The notes beneath the pieces were generated by a model. It did not search any database. It was not told where the DNA came from and saw only the letters and a program-made list of their open reading frames with translations. Source: an uncultured Roseateles sp. (GTDB lineage Bacteria > Pseudomonadota > Gammaproteobacteria > Burkholderiales > Burkholderiaceae_C). Taken from it: DNA of 64,000 nt. Each line of letters opens with the position of its first letter. Within the stretch, counting starts at the first letter, position 1. Of this stretch, positions 34,650 through 43,680 are shown in pieces. The position numbers were made by a program, and so were the translations under genes. Location of the stretch: the NCBI RefSeq assembly GCF_945956965.1, contig NZ_CAMFJS010000004.1, positions 124,001-188,000 of the forward strand, read 5' to 3'.

Positions 34650-37387
34650 AGCGCCAGCACCGCATCACGCTGCGGCAGCAGGCCGCTGGCGGCCAGGGAC
34701 TCAGCATCCACGGCGGTGGGTTGCTCGTCGAGGCGTGCGCGATGTTGGGCGCGGCGCAGCTCGCGGTAGGCGTCGGCTGCGTGCTTGCCGACCTCGGCCG
34801 GCAGCAGGCCGGCGGCTTCGGCGCGTTGCAGCAAGGCGATCACGCCCAGATTGGGAATCAGCTCAGGATGTTCGCCCGCATGCGCCAGGATCAGGTATTG
34901 CAGCGCGAACTCCGCATCCATCATGCCGCCGGGGCTGTGCTTCAGGTCCCATTTGCCGGCCCGCACGGGGTGGCCGGCACGCACTTTTTCGCGCATGGCC
35001 TGCACCTCCTCGCGCAGCGCGGCGTGGTCGCGCGGTGCGGTGAGCACTTGGCGGCGCACTTCGTCAAAGCCGGCCAACAAAGCCGGGTCGCCGGCGCACC
35101 AGCGGGCGCGGGTGATGGCTTGATGCTCCCAGGTCCAGGCGGTATTGCTGCCACGCCCGGTCTGGTATTTGCTGAAGCTGGCCAGCGAGGTCACCAGCAG
35201 GCCCGAATTGCCATTGGGCCGCAGCGCGGTGTCGATGTCGAACAAGCCGCCGGCCGATGTGCGTACGGTCAGCCAGGTGATGAGCTTGCGCACAAAGGCG
35301 CCGTAAATATCTGGCGCGTTCTCGTCCTCATCGTCGAACAGGAAGACCACGTCAAGGTCGCCGCCATAACCCAGCTCCTTGCCGCCCAGCTTGCCGTAGG
35401 CAATGACGGCAAAGCGCGGCTCGGGGCGGTGTGCCTGCTTGTGGCGCAGCCAGGCCCAGCGGATGGTGCATTGCAGAATCGCGTCGGCCAGGGCCGAGAG
35501 TTCATCGGCCACCTGCTCGACGGTGATCGTCTGCTCCACATCGCGCACCAGGGTGCGGAACACCTCGCTCTGGTGGGCCCGGCGCAGGCTGTCGAGCAAA
35601 GCCTCTTCATCGGCCTCGCCGCTGCGGCCCCAGGCCTCGAAGCGCTCTTGCATCTCGCTCACAAAAGCAGCGCCATCGAAGCGCTCGCCCAGCAGGCGGT
35701 TGTCGGCCAGCTCGTCGATCACGCCCGGGTGCAGCATCAAATAGCGCATCGGCCAGCGCGCCAGACCCAGCAGGCGCAGCAAGCGGGTTTGCACCGCCGG
35801 CCGCTCCACCAGCAGGGCCAGATAGCTTTCGCGCCGCAGCAAAGGCTCCATCCAATCGATGAAGCGCAGCGCCGCGTCCAGGGTGCAGCCCTCGTCGCGC
35901 ACCGCCAGGGCGGCGCGGCCCACCAGCTTGGCCAGGCGCTGGCGCGATTCTTCGCGCAGGTTCTGCACCCGGTCTTGCGCAGCCCAGCGGCGCACGGCGC
36001 TGGCCAGCTCGGGTTGCAGCTTGGCCAAAAAGTCTTCGCTGTCCACACTCAGCGGCGGGCCGCCGCAGCCTTTGCAGCCGCCCGGGCCGCCGGGGGTATT
36101 GCCGTCGTGCAGGAGTGAGTCGAACTCGGTGGCGACGATCTCGCGCACCTCGCAGAGCCGATCCAGCAACTCGCAAGCTTCACGGCTGCACACCAGCCCC
36201 ATGCTGCGGGCAATCCAGGCCAGGTCTTCATCACCGCCCGGCAGGCAGTGGGTTTGCTGGTCGTCCAGGAATTGAATGCGGTGTTCGACGCGGCGCAGGA
36301 AGATATAGGCCTCGGCCAGCTTGGCGGCGGTCTCGGCCTTCATCAGCCCGCCAGCGGCCAGCTTTTCCAGCGCCTTCAGGGTGGAGCGGGTGCGGATCTC
36401 GGGGAAATGCCCGCCGCGCACCACTTGCAGCAACTGCACGGTGAACTCGATTTCACGGATGCCGCCACGCGAGAGCTTCACATCGTTGGCGCGCTCGGGT
36501 CGACCGGCGGCGCGGCGCTGCGCTTCCTCGCGGATCTTGCGGTGCAATTGCCGCAGCCCTTCGAACACGCCGTAATCCAGGTAGCGGCGGTAGACGAAAG
36601 GCGTCACCAGCGAGCGCAGCGCCAGGGCGCGGCCGTTCTGCACGCTTTCCAGCGGCGCCACCACCCGGCTCTTCAGCCAGGCGAAGCGCTCCCACTCACG
36701 GCCCTGGATCAGGAAATACTCTTCCAGCATCGCCAGGCTGACGGCGGCCGGGCCGGAATTGCCATTGGGTCGCAGCGCCAGGTCCACACGGAAGACCTGA
36801 CCGTCATCGGTGACTTCTCCGATCAGCGCGTACAAGCGTTTGGCCACCTGGCCGAAATACTCGTGCGCGCTGACGGGGCGCGGGCCGTCGGTGTGGCCTT
36901 CGTCTTCGTAGACGTAGATGAGGTCGATGTCGGAGGAGACATTGAGCTCGCGCGCGCCCAGCTTGCCCATGCCCAGCACCCAGAATTCGATCACCTCGCC
37001 CTGCTCATTTCGGGGCGCGCCGTTGATGGCGTCTTGCTCGGCGCGGGCCGCCGTCAGCGCCCGGCACAGCGTGACCTCGGCCAGATGCGTCATGGCCTCG
37101 GTGATGACATGCATGGGCGCTTGGGCTTCCACGTCAAGCACGGCCAAGCGCTCCAGCACCAGGTGGCGAGCCACCCGCAGGCTGCTGGCCAAGGGTCGAC
37201 CTTGTTGTTCAAGGGTTTCTACCAGGGTGGCGATGGCGGCGCGGTCCGGCTGGCCGGCGGGCAGCAGGGCTAACTCCTTCGCATAGCGGCGCCGCACGCG
37301 CTGCACAAAGCGGCTATGCGTGGCCGTGGCGGGCAGGGCGGGCGCGGGATAGGCCGAGGCGGAGGCAGGAAATTGACAATCGGTCAT
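34628..37387 (-). CDS. glnE: Glutamine synthetase adenylyltransferase/deadenylase
   Basis: Switches glutamine synthetase activity by adding or removing AMP under PII control. The start at 37387 gives MTDCQFPASA and 919 aa, normal for GlnE. Two nucleotidyltransferase domains are clear: N-terminal LGMGKLGARELNVSSDIDLIYVY (~145-167) and C-terminal AYGKLGGKELGYGGDLDVVFLFDDE (~620-645), each followed by D.ALRPNGNSG. First gene of a unit that continues into the rhombosortase and EamA genes. Confidence 0.97.
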   Translation of the reverse strand: MTDCQFPASASAYPAPALPATATHSRFVQRVRRRYAKELALLPAGQPDRAAIATLVETLEQQGRPLASSLRVARHLVLERLAVLDVEAQAPMHVITEAMTHLAEVTLCRALTAARAEQDAINGAPRNEQGEVIEFWVLGMGKLGARELNVSSDIDLIYVYEDEGHTDGPRPVSAHEYFGQVAKRLYALIGEVTDDGQVFRVDLALRPNGNSGPAAVSLAMLEEYFLIQGREWERFAWLKSRVVAPLESVQNGRALALRSLVTPFVYRRYLDYGVFEGLRQLHRKIREEAQRRAAGRPERANDVKLSRGGIREIEFTVQLLQVVRGGHFPEIRTRSTLKALEKLAAGGLMKAETAAKLAEAYIFLRRVEHRIQFLDDQQTHCLPGGDEDLAWIARSMGLVCSREACELLDRLCEVREIVATEFDSLLHDGNTPGGPGGCKGCGGPPLSVDSEDFLAKLQPELASAVRRWAAQDRVQNLREESRQRLAKLVGRAALAVRDEGCTLDAALRFIDWMEPLLRRESYLALLVERPAVQTRLLRLLGLARWPMRYLMLHPGVIDELADNRLLGERFDGAAFVSEMQERFEAWGRSGEADEEALLDSLRRAHQSEVFRTLVRDVEQTITVEQVADELSALADAILQCTIRWAWLRHKQAHRPEPRFAVIAYGKLGGKELGYGGDLDVVFLFDDEDENAPDIYGAFVRKLITWLTVRTSAGGLFDIDTALRPNGNSGLLVTSLASFSKYQTGRGSNTAWTWEHQAITRARWCAGDPALLAGFDEVRRQVLTAPRDHAALREEVQAMREKVRAGHPVRAGKWDLKHSPGGMMDAEFALQYLILAHAGEHPELIPNLGVIALLQRAEAAGLLPAEVGKHAADAYRELRRAQHRARLDEQPTAVDAESLAASGLLPQRDAVLALWRAVFP

Positions 37388-37551
37388 GGCGAAATGGCGG
37401 CGGCTATCGGGCTTTTTGTCACGCCAGCCCAAGGGCTGCGGGGGGTGGGCTGTGCTAGATTCCCCGGGGTATGGCCTTGCCGTGCAGGCGCCAGCCCCAG
37501 CTCAGCGGATTCATCATCACGACAACTCTCCACGGTGAGCGCTCCTCTTCA

Positions 37552-40500
37552 ATGTCTTTTCTTGCAACGCTGAGCGCCAAACGGGGCCACTGGATCAAAA
37601 AACCCATGCGCTTAGGCCTGCGGCTGGCGCGTTGGGCCCTGATCCTGACCCTGTTTTTGTGGAGCCTGCTGCTGGCGGCGTGGCTGGTCTTGCATTGGGC
37701 GATTCTGCCGCACATCGATGACTGGCGTGGCGCGCTGGAGCGAAAGGCCTCGGCGCAGCTGGGGGTGCAATTGCGCATCGGCCAGATCAGCGTCACTTCT
37801 GGCGGCTGGATCCCGGCCGTGGAAATGCGCCAGGTGGTCTTGCTGGACCCGCAGGGGCGGGAGGCGCTGCGCCTGCCCAAGGTGGCGGCGGCCCTGTCGG
37901 CGCGCTCGCTGCTGGCGCTGGAATTGCGTTTTGAACAATTGCTGATCGACGCGCCGCAGATGGTGGTGCGCCGCGACGCGCAGGGCCATATCTTCGTGGC
38001 CGGCCTGAGCCTCAGCGATGCGGTGCAAAGCCCCGAGACGGCCGACCTGGCCGGCGCCTGGGCCGATTGGTTGCTGGTGCAGCATGAATTTGTGATCCTG
38101 AACGGCCGGGTGCGCTGGATCGATGAGCGCCGCGCCGCGCCGCCGCTGGAGCTTTCCGCCTTGAACCTGGTGCTGCGTAACGGCCTGCACCAACATCAGA
38201 TGCGCTTGGATGCCACGCCACCGGCCGATTGGGGTCAGCGCTTCAGCCTGCAAGGCAAGTTCAGCCAGCCCTTGCTGAAGCGGCCGGGTGACTTCAAAGC
38301 CTGGAGCGGCCAGCTTTACATCGACCTGCCGCAGGCCGATATGCGCCAGCTGCGCCAGCATGTGAACCTGCCTTTTGAGTTGAGCGAGGGCGACGGCGGC
38401 CTGCGCGCTTGGGTGGACATCAAGGCCGGCCTGCCGCAGTCCGTCACCACCGACATCGGCCTAAACCGGGTCAAGCTGCGCCTGGGGGCACAAGCGCCGA
38501 TGCTGGAGCTGGCGCAGGTGCAGGGCCGTTTGCAATTGCAGCGGCAGAAGAATGAGCTGTCGCTGAGCGCCAAGCAGCTCGGGTTTATCAGCGGCGATGG
38601 GGTCAGCTGGCCGCGCTCCGACTGGCGCATCGCCTTGCAGCTGCCCGCGCCGGCGACTAGCCGGGCCGCCCAGATCGGTCATTCTGAACCCGCCGATCTC
38701 GCGGACAGCAGCCCCTTCAGCACCGAGCTGAGCACGCCCCTGGGGGGCGAGCTGAGCGCCGAGCGCCTGGATCTGGCCCTGATGGCCCAGCTCGCCGGCA
38801 GCTTGCCGGTGGGCGAGGCGGCGCGGCAATGGCTGGCTGAGGTGGCACCGCAAGGCGTGCTGAGCCAGCTCAATGCGCGCTGGCAAGGCCCGCTGGAGGC
38901 GCCCCGCAGCTACCGCGTCAAAGGCCAGATCGATGGCCTGAGCCTGAGTGCCGGGCCGCTGCAGGGCGAGGGCGAACACCCAGTGGGCCGGCCAGGCCTG
39001 CGTGGCGCCAGCCTGCAAGTTGACGCCAATGAGCGCGGCGGCAAGGCCAAGCTGAGCTTCACCGACGGCGAGCTGGACCTGCCTGGCGTGCTGCCCGAGC
39101 GTCTCATTGCTCTGAAACGCCTGAGCACCGCGCTGGACTGGCGCATCGACAGCAGCGCGCCGGGGCAGTTCGAGCAGATCGAGGTCAAGCTGGGCGGGCT
39201 GAAGCTGCAAACCCCCGACGCCAAGGGCGAGTTCAACGCCACCTGGCGCAGCGGCAAGACCAATGCCGAGCCCCGCTTTCCCGGCCATCTGGACCTGAGC
39301 GGCGCCATCGAGCGCATTGATGCCACCCGGGTGCGCGCCTATCTGCCGCTGGCCGCAGGCGAGCGCACGCACAGCTATCTGCAGCGCGCCCTTCGCAGCG
39401 GCGAAGCCCGCAATGTGCAGTTCCGCCTGCGCGGCGCGCTGGACGAGTTCCCCTTTGACAAGGGCCGCAATGGCCTGTTCCGCATCAGCACGCAGGCCCG
39501 TGATGTCGAGCTGGACTACGCCCCGGCCGACCCGCTGCCCGAGGGCGCGCCGGCCCCGGCCCATGCCTGGCCGCCGATTCTGCATGCGCAGGCCGAGCTG
39601 ATCTTCGATCGCGGCGGCATGCAGATTCGCGGCGGCCGTGGCCAGATCCTGGGCTATGAGCTGAACAGCGTGAACGGCGGCATCAAGGACCTGGCCCATG
39701 CCCGCGTGCTGGAGTTGGACGGTAGCGGCCGTGGCCCTGCCGGCGAGTTGCTGCGCTATATGCGCCAGACCTCGCTGGAGGACTGGACCGGCGCGGCCCT
39801 CAGTCCCTCCCAGGCCACAGGCCCCAGCAGCCTGAAGCTGGCGCTCAAACTGCCCTTGCTCGACCTGGGCCACAACCAGGTCAAGGGCACGGTGCAGCTC
39901 CTGGGCAATGAGCTGCGCATCCGGCCGGAGATCCCCCTGCTCAGCAATGCCCGTGGCCGGATTGAGTTCGACCAGAACAGCGTCAAGCTGATCGGCGCCC
40001 GTGCCCAGGCCCTGGGCGGCGAGATCAATCTCGAAGGCGGCAGCGTGCCCGGCGCGGCCAATGCCGGCGCCCTGGCCTTCAGCGCCCAGGGCCAGGCCAG
40101 CGCCGAAGGCCTGCGCCGCGCGCTTGAGTTGGGCAGCCTGGCGCGCCTGGCCCAGGCGGCCAGCGGCCAGATGGGCTACCGCCTGGCGGTGGCGATTCAG
40201 CAAGGCCATGCCGACGTCAAGCTCAGCAGCTCCTTGCAAGGCCTGGCTTTGAATCTGCCCGCGCCGCTGCGCAAGGAGGCGGAAGCCAGCCTGCCCCTGC
40301 GTTTTGAAACCACGACTAACGCTCAAGGTCAGCGGGACGAGTTGCGTCTGGAGCTGGGCAATACCTTGCAGGCCCTGTACCAGCGCGATATCAGCGTGCA
40401 ACCCGCCCGCGTGCTGCGCGGCGCGCTCAGCGTGCAAGACAAGCTGCCCGGCTTGCCGGCCAGCGGCGTGTTGATGACGGGCACGCTGGACAATCTCAAT

Positions 40501-41763
40501 CTCGACGCTTGGAGCGCGCTGCAGCAGCGCCTGCTGGGCGCCAGTTCGGCTGGGGCGGCAGGCGTGGCGGCTGAAGGCGCCGCCACGGCCGACAGCGGCT
40601 ACCTGCCCAAGCAAGCCAGCTTGCGGGTGCAGAACCTGCAAGTGGCCGGGCGCACGCTGAACAAGGTGGCGGCAGGCATTGCCAAGCTGGACGGCGAGGG
40701 CTGGCGCTTTGCGCTGGATGCCGAGCAGCTCAGCGGCGTGATCGAGCTGCGTGGTGCTCAGGCCGGCAGCCAGGCCAGCAGCCAAGTTTTCGCGCGGCTC
40801 AGCCGTTTGTCCCTGCCCAAACAGGCGGCTGATTCGGTCACGCAGCTGCTAGAAAAAGCGCCGGCTGAAAGCAAGACGGGCAGCAGCGCCCCGCCAGCGC
40901 TGGACATCGTGGTGGAGGACTTCGAGCTGCGCGGCAAGCGCCTGGGTCGCCTGGAAGTGCAGGCCCTGGCCAGTGGCCCGCAGCGCGATTGGCGGTTGAC
41001 CAAGCTGCAGCTCAAATCGCCCGATGCGGTGCTCAACGCCACCGGCCACTGGCTGGCCGAACCTAGTGCTGCGCAGCGCCGCACCCAGCTCGACTGGCAG
41101 CTCGAGATTGCCGATGCCGGCGGTGTGCTCGAGCGCATGGGTGAGGGTCAGGTCTTGCGCGGCGGCAAGGGGCAGATGGCCGGCCAGCTGGGCTGGCTGG
41201 GATCGCCCTTGTCCCCCGATTTCGCCAGCATGAACGGCCAGCTCAAGCTGACCCTGGCCTCGGGGCAGTTCCTCAATGCCGAACCGGGCGTGGGCCGCCT
41301 ATTGGGCGTGCTGAGCCTGCAATCGCTGCCGCGCCGCTTTTTGCTGGACTTCCGTGATGTGTTTTCCGAGGGCTTCACCTTTGACGGTGTGAGCGGCGAT
41401 GTCAGCATCGACAAGGGCGTGGCCAGCAGCAGCAATCTGCGCATGCGGGGCTTGCAAGCCACCGTGGCGGTGGAGGGCAAGGCCGATCTGGCGGCCGAGA
41501 CGCAAAATCTGCGCGTGTTGGTGGTGCCCGAGGTGAGCATGGGCGGCGCCTCGCTGGCTTACGCGGCCATCAATCCGGCCATCGGCCTGGGCGCATTTCT
41601 GGCCCAGTTGATTCTGAGCCGGCCGATGGAAGCGGCCGGCACGCGGGAGTTCCACATCACCGGCAGCTGGGATGCCCCCAAGGTGGACAAAATGGAGCGC
41701 ATTGCCGTTCCCGCGCCAGCCGCCGAAGCCAGTGCCCCGGCCTCGACCCCGGCCGGCAAGTGA
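37552..41763 (+). CDS. yhdP: YhdP/AsmA-like giant envelope protein (DUF3971)
   Basis: Bridge-like inner-membrane protein that in E. coli carries phospholipid toward the outer membrane. Start at 37552 (MSFLATLSAKRGHW) gives 1403 aa. One N-terminal helix (~21-45) anchors a very long periplasmic beta-rich groove. The DUF3971 region begins near 60 (LGVQLRIGQISVTSGGWIPAVEM) and the AsmA-like C-domain ends in GTREFHITGSWDAPKVDKM. Length and ends match YhdP; divergent from glnE. An amidase gene follows by 21 bp. Confidence 0.92.
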   Translation: MSFLATLSAKRGHWIKKPMRLGLRLARWALILTLFLWSLLLAAWLVLHWAILPHIDDWRGALERKASAQLGVQLRIGQISVTSGGWIPAVEMRQVVLLDPQGREALRLPKVAAALSARSLLALELRFEQLLIDAPQMVVRRDAQGHIFVAGLSLSDAVQSPETADLAGAWADWLLVQHEFVILNGRVRWIDERRAAPPLELSALNLVLRNGLHQHQMRLDATPPADWGQRFSLQGKFSQPLLKRPGDFKAWSGQLYIDLPQADMRQLRQHVNLPFELSEGDGGLRAWVDIKAGLPQSVTTDIGLNRVKLRLGAQAPMLELAQVQGRLQLQRQKNELSLSAKQLGFISGDGVSWPRSDWRIALQLPAPATSRAAQIGHSEPADLADSSPFSTELSTPLGGELSAERLDLALMAQLAGSLPVGEAARQWLAEVAPQGVLSQLNARWQGPLEAPRSYRVKGQIDGLSLSAGPLQGEGEHPVGRPGLRGASLQVDANERGGKAKLSFTDGELDLPGVLPERLIALKRLSTALDWRIDSSAPGQFEQIEVKLGGLKLQTPDAKGEFNATWRSGKTNAEPRFPGHLDLSGAIERIDATRVRAYLPLAAGERTHSYLQRALRSGEARNVQFRLRGALDEFPFDKGRNGLFRISTQARDVELDYAPADPLPEGAPAPAHAWPPILHAQAELIFDRGGMQIRGGRGQILGYELNSVNGGIKDLAHARVLELDGSGRGPAGELLRYMRQTSLEDWTGAALSPSQATGPSSLKLALKLPLLDLGHNQVKGTVQLLGNELRIRPEIPLLSNARGRIEFDQNSVKLIGARAQALGGEINLEGGSVPGAANAGALAFSAQGQASAEGLRRALELGSLARLAQAASGQMGYRLAVAIQQGHADVKLSSSLQGLALNLPAPLRKEAEASLPLRFETTTNAQGQRDELRLELGNTLQALYQRDISVQPARVLRGALSVQDKLPGLPASGVLMTGTLDNLNLDAWSALQQRLLGASSAGAAGVAAEGAATADSGYLPKQASLRVQNLQVAGRTLNKVAAGIAKLDGEGWRFALDAEQLSGVIELRGAQAGSQASSQVFARLSRLSLPKQAADSVTQLLEKAPAESKTGSSAPPALDIVVEDFELRGKRLGRLEVQALASGPQRDWRLTKLQLKSPDAVLNATGHWLAEPSAAQRRTQLDWQLEIADAGGVLERMGEGQVLRGGKGQMAGQLGWLGSPLSPDFASMNGQLKLTLASGQFLNAEPGVGRLLGVLSLQSLPRRFLLDFRDVFSEGFTFDGVSGDVSIDKGVASSSNLRMRGLQATVAVEGKADLAAETQNLRVLVVPEVSMGGASLAYAAINPAIGLGAFLAQLILSRPMEAAGTREFHITGSWDAPKVDKMERIAVPAPAAEASAPASTPAGK

Positions 41764-41784
41764 ACTTTTATATCGAAGGAGTAG

Positions 41785-42633
41785 ATGATGAGCAAGACGA
41801 TCAAGGTGGCGGCCATTCAGATGGTGTCCACCCCCGATGTGGCCCACAACTTGGCGCGTGCCCGCCACTGGCTGCAGGCCGCCGCCGCGCAAGGCGCGCA
41901 ACTGGCCGCGCTGCCGGAATACTTCTGCCTGATGGGTTTGCAGGACAGCGACAAGCTGGGCATTGCCGAAACCTTTCAGGACGCGGCCGCGCCGATTCAG
42001 GCCATGCTCAGCCAGACCGCGGCCGAACTCGGCCTATGGCTGATTGGCGGCACCTTGCCCGTGCATGCCGCCACGCCCGCGCGGGTGCGTAATGCCAGCT
42101 GCGTCTACGCGCCCGACGGCCAGCTGGCCGCCCGCTACGACAAGATCCATCTGTTCCGCTTCGATAACAGCAGCGAGAGCTATGACGAAGGCCTCGTGCT
42201 GGAAGCCGGCGAGCAGCCCACGACTTTTGTGGCCGACATTGGCGGCCAAGCCCTCAAAGTGGGCCTGAGCGTTTGCTACGACCTGCGCTTTCCCGAGCTG
42301 TACCGGGCCATGAGTTTTGCCGACCCCGCGCAGCCGCCTTGCGACTTGTTCGCCGTGCCGGCCGCCTTCACCTACATCACGGGTCAGGCGCATTGGGACT
42401 TGCTGTTGCGCGCGCGAGCGGTCGAAAACCAGGCCTTTGTCATCGCACCGGCTCAGGGCGGCACGCATCAAAATGGCCGCAGAACCTGGGGGCATAGCAT
42501 GGTGATCGACCCCTGGGGCGAGGTGCTGGCCTGCCTGCCCGAGGGCGAGGGCCTGGCCATGGCCACGCTGGACCTGGAGCGCCTGCGCGGCGTGCGCCAG
42601 CAACTGCCGGCCCTGACGCACCGGCGCCTGTAG
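41785..42633 (+). CDS. Carbon-nitrogen hydrolase (Nit/omega-amidase family)
   Basis: Cytosolic amidase, 282 aa. The Glu-Lys-Cys triad is seen in ALPEYFCLM (Glu ~48), RYDKIHLF (Lys ~119) and SVCYDLRFPELYR (Cys ~161). Conserved HWDLLLRARAVENQAFV and GHSMVIDPWGEVLA confirm the family. Similar proteins next to yhdP in betaproteobacteria are annotated as deaminated-glutathione amidase or omega-amidase; specificity is not determinable here. GAAGGAG precedes two tandem ATGs (41785 and 41788); the second has better spacing. Confidence 0.92.
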   Translation: MMSKTIKVAAIQMVSTPDVAHNLARARHWLQAAAAQGAQLAALPEYFCLMGLQDSDKLGIAETFQDAAAPIQAMLSQTAAELGLWLIGGTLPVHAATPARVRNASCVYAPDGQLAARYDKIHLFRFDNSSESYDEGLVLEAGEQPTTFVADIGGQALKVGLSVCYDLRFPELYRAMSFADPAQPPCDLFAVPAAFTYITGQAHWDLLLRARAVENQAFVIAPAQGGTHQNGRRTWGHSMVIDPWGEVLACLPEGEGLAMATLDLERLRGVRQQLPALTHRRL

Positions 42634-42665
42634 GCCTTGAAATTTCAGTGAGGAGTGACGCGGCA

Positions 42666-43223
42666 ATGCAGTTCAAAACCTGGCTTGGTGCTTTTCTGTT
42701 GGCGCTGCTGTCACTCGCCGGCTGCGGCACGCCGGCCGAAGCACCCGGCATGCGCATCACCCCGGCCGATGTGCTGCAAATGCGCTCTTGGATTCCGCCA
42801 GGCCTGAAGGGGCAGATGGTGCTGGCCCCGGTCACCGGCGGCGAACCCACCGGGCGCTTCTGGGGCTCGCGCATCAGCAACAGCATGCTGGAGCAAAGCA
42901 TCGATCAGTCGCTGCGCGCCCTGGGCCTGCTCACCAATGTGCCCGGCGGCGGCCGCTACACCTTGACGGCCAAGCTGATCGAACTGGAGCAGCCCATGGT
43001 GGCCTTGAATATGAAGGTCACCGTCACCATCGAATACAGCCTCATCGACCGCCAGGTCGAGGACAAAGTCGTCTATCAACACCGCCTTCGCACGGTGCAC
43101 ACGGTGAACTTCACCGAAAGCATGCTCGACATCAACGACCGCACCCGCCTCGCCAGCGAAGGCGCGGTGCGCCGCAATGTGGAAGCCATGGTGCGAGAGT
43201 TGATGGAGATCGGTTGGAACTGA
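42666..43223 (+). CDS. Hypothetical lipoprotein
   Basis: 185 aa from ATG 42666, with GAGGAG 12 nt upstream; an in-frame GTG at 42648 is a weaker alternative. Lipoprotein signal TWLGAFLLALLSLAGC puts Cys near residue 20. The mature part contains GRFWGSRISNSMLEQSIDQSLRALGLL and TLTAKLIELEQPMVALNMKVTVTIEYSLID, which suggests an alpha/beta envelope domain. I do not recognise a function. It may be read together with the amidase gene 32 bp upstream. Confidence 0.75.
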   Translation: MQFKTWLGAFLLALLSLAGCGTPAEAPGMRITPADVLQMRSWIPPGLKGQMVLAPVTGGEPTGRFWGSRISNSMLEQSIDQSLRALGLLTNVPGGGRYTLTAKLIELEQPMVALNMKVTVTIEYSLIDRQVEDKVVYQHRLRTVHTVNFTESMLDINDRTRLASEGAVRRNVEAMVRELMEIGWN

Positions 43224-43328
43224 GCCGCCAAGGCCCAGCTCATTCAGCGGTCGCGGCGGCCATCAGCGTTCGAGGTCTGTTCCGCCATCCCCGGCCATTC
43301 ACACCCCCAAGTTTCAAAAAGCTCAAGC

Positions 43329-43664
43329 ATGACCAAGTCATTCAAGATTCCCGCCGAGAACATCAAGCCGCTGGCCCCCGGCCGCGGCGCCTGCGTCGCC
43401 ACCGACATGATCACGGTGCAAGGCCTGCCCGTGCGCTTCATGTACCGCGAGGCCCCGCGTGATGCGAACGACAGCGGCTGGGCTTTCTTCTCCGGCGAGG
43501 AGACGGACGACTATGTTGATGACGCCAAGAACCTGGGTGTCTACGACGTCAACACCATTGCCAACTACGACCCCAGCATCGTGGATTACCTCGATGCCCC
43601 GGTCGGCAGCGCCTTCGAAAAGCCCGCTGGCAGCAAGAAGTTTGTGATCGCGGAAGAGGATTAA
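43329..43664 (+). CDS. DUF2185 (immunity protein Imm33-like) domain protein
   Basis: 111 aa, soluble. Motifs GWAFFSGEETDDYVDDAKN and LGVYDVNTIANYDPSI are the DUF2185 core. That domain has been linked bioinformatically to polymorphic toxin immunity (Imm33), but stand-alone housekeeping-like copies are also common. No toxin gene is adjacent, so an immunity role is not supported here. No strong ribosome site is seen upstream of its ATG. Confidence 0.82.
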   Translation: MTKSFKIPAENIKPLAPGRGACVATDMITVQGLPVRFMYREAPRDANDSGWAFFSGEETDDYVDDAKNLGVYDVNTIANYDPSIVDYLDAPVGSAFEKPAGSKKFVIAEED

Positions 43665-43680
43665 GCGGGGCGCTGGCGTC

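Noticed and set aside
43329-43664. Toxin-immunity pair around the DUF2185 protein
   Set aside because: DUF2185 can be an immunity domain, but neither neighbour is toxin-like (a lipoprotein and ubiH).
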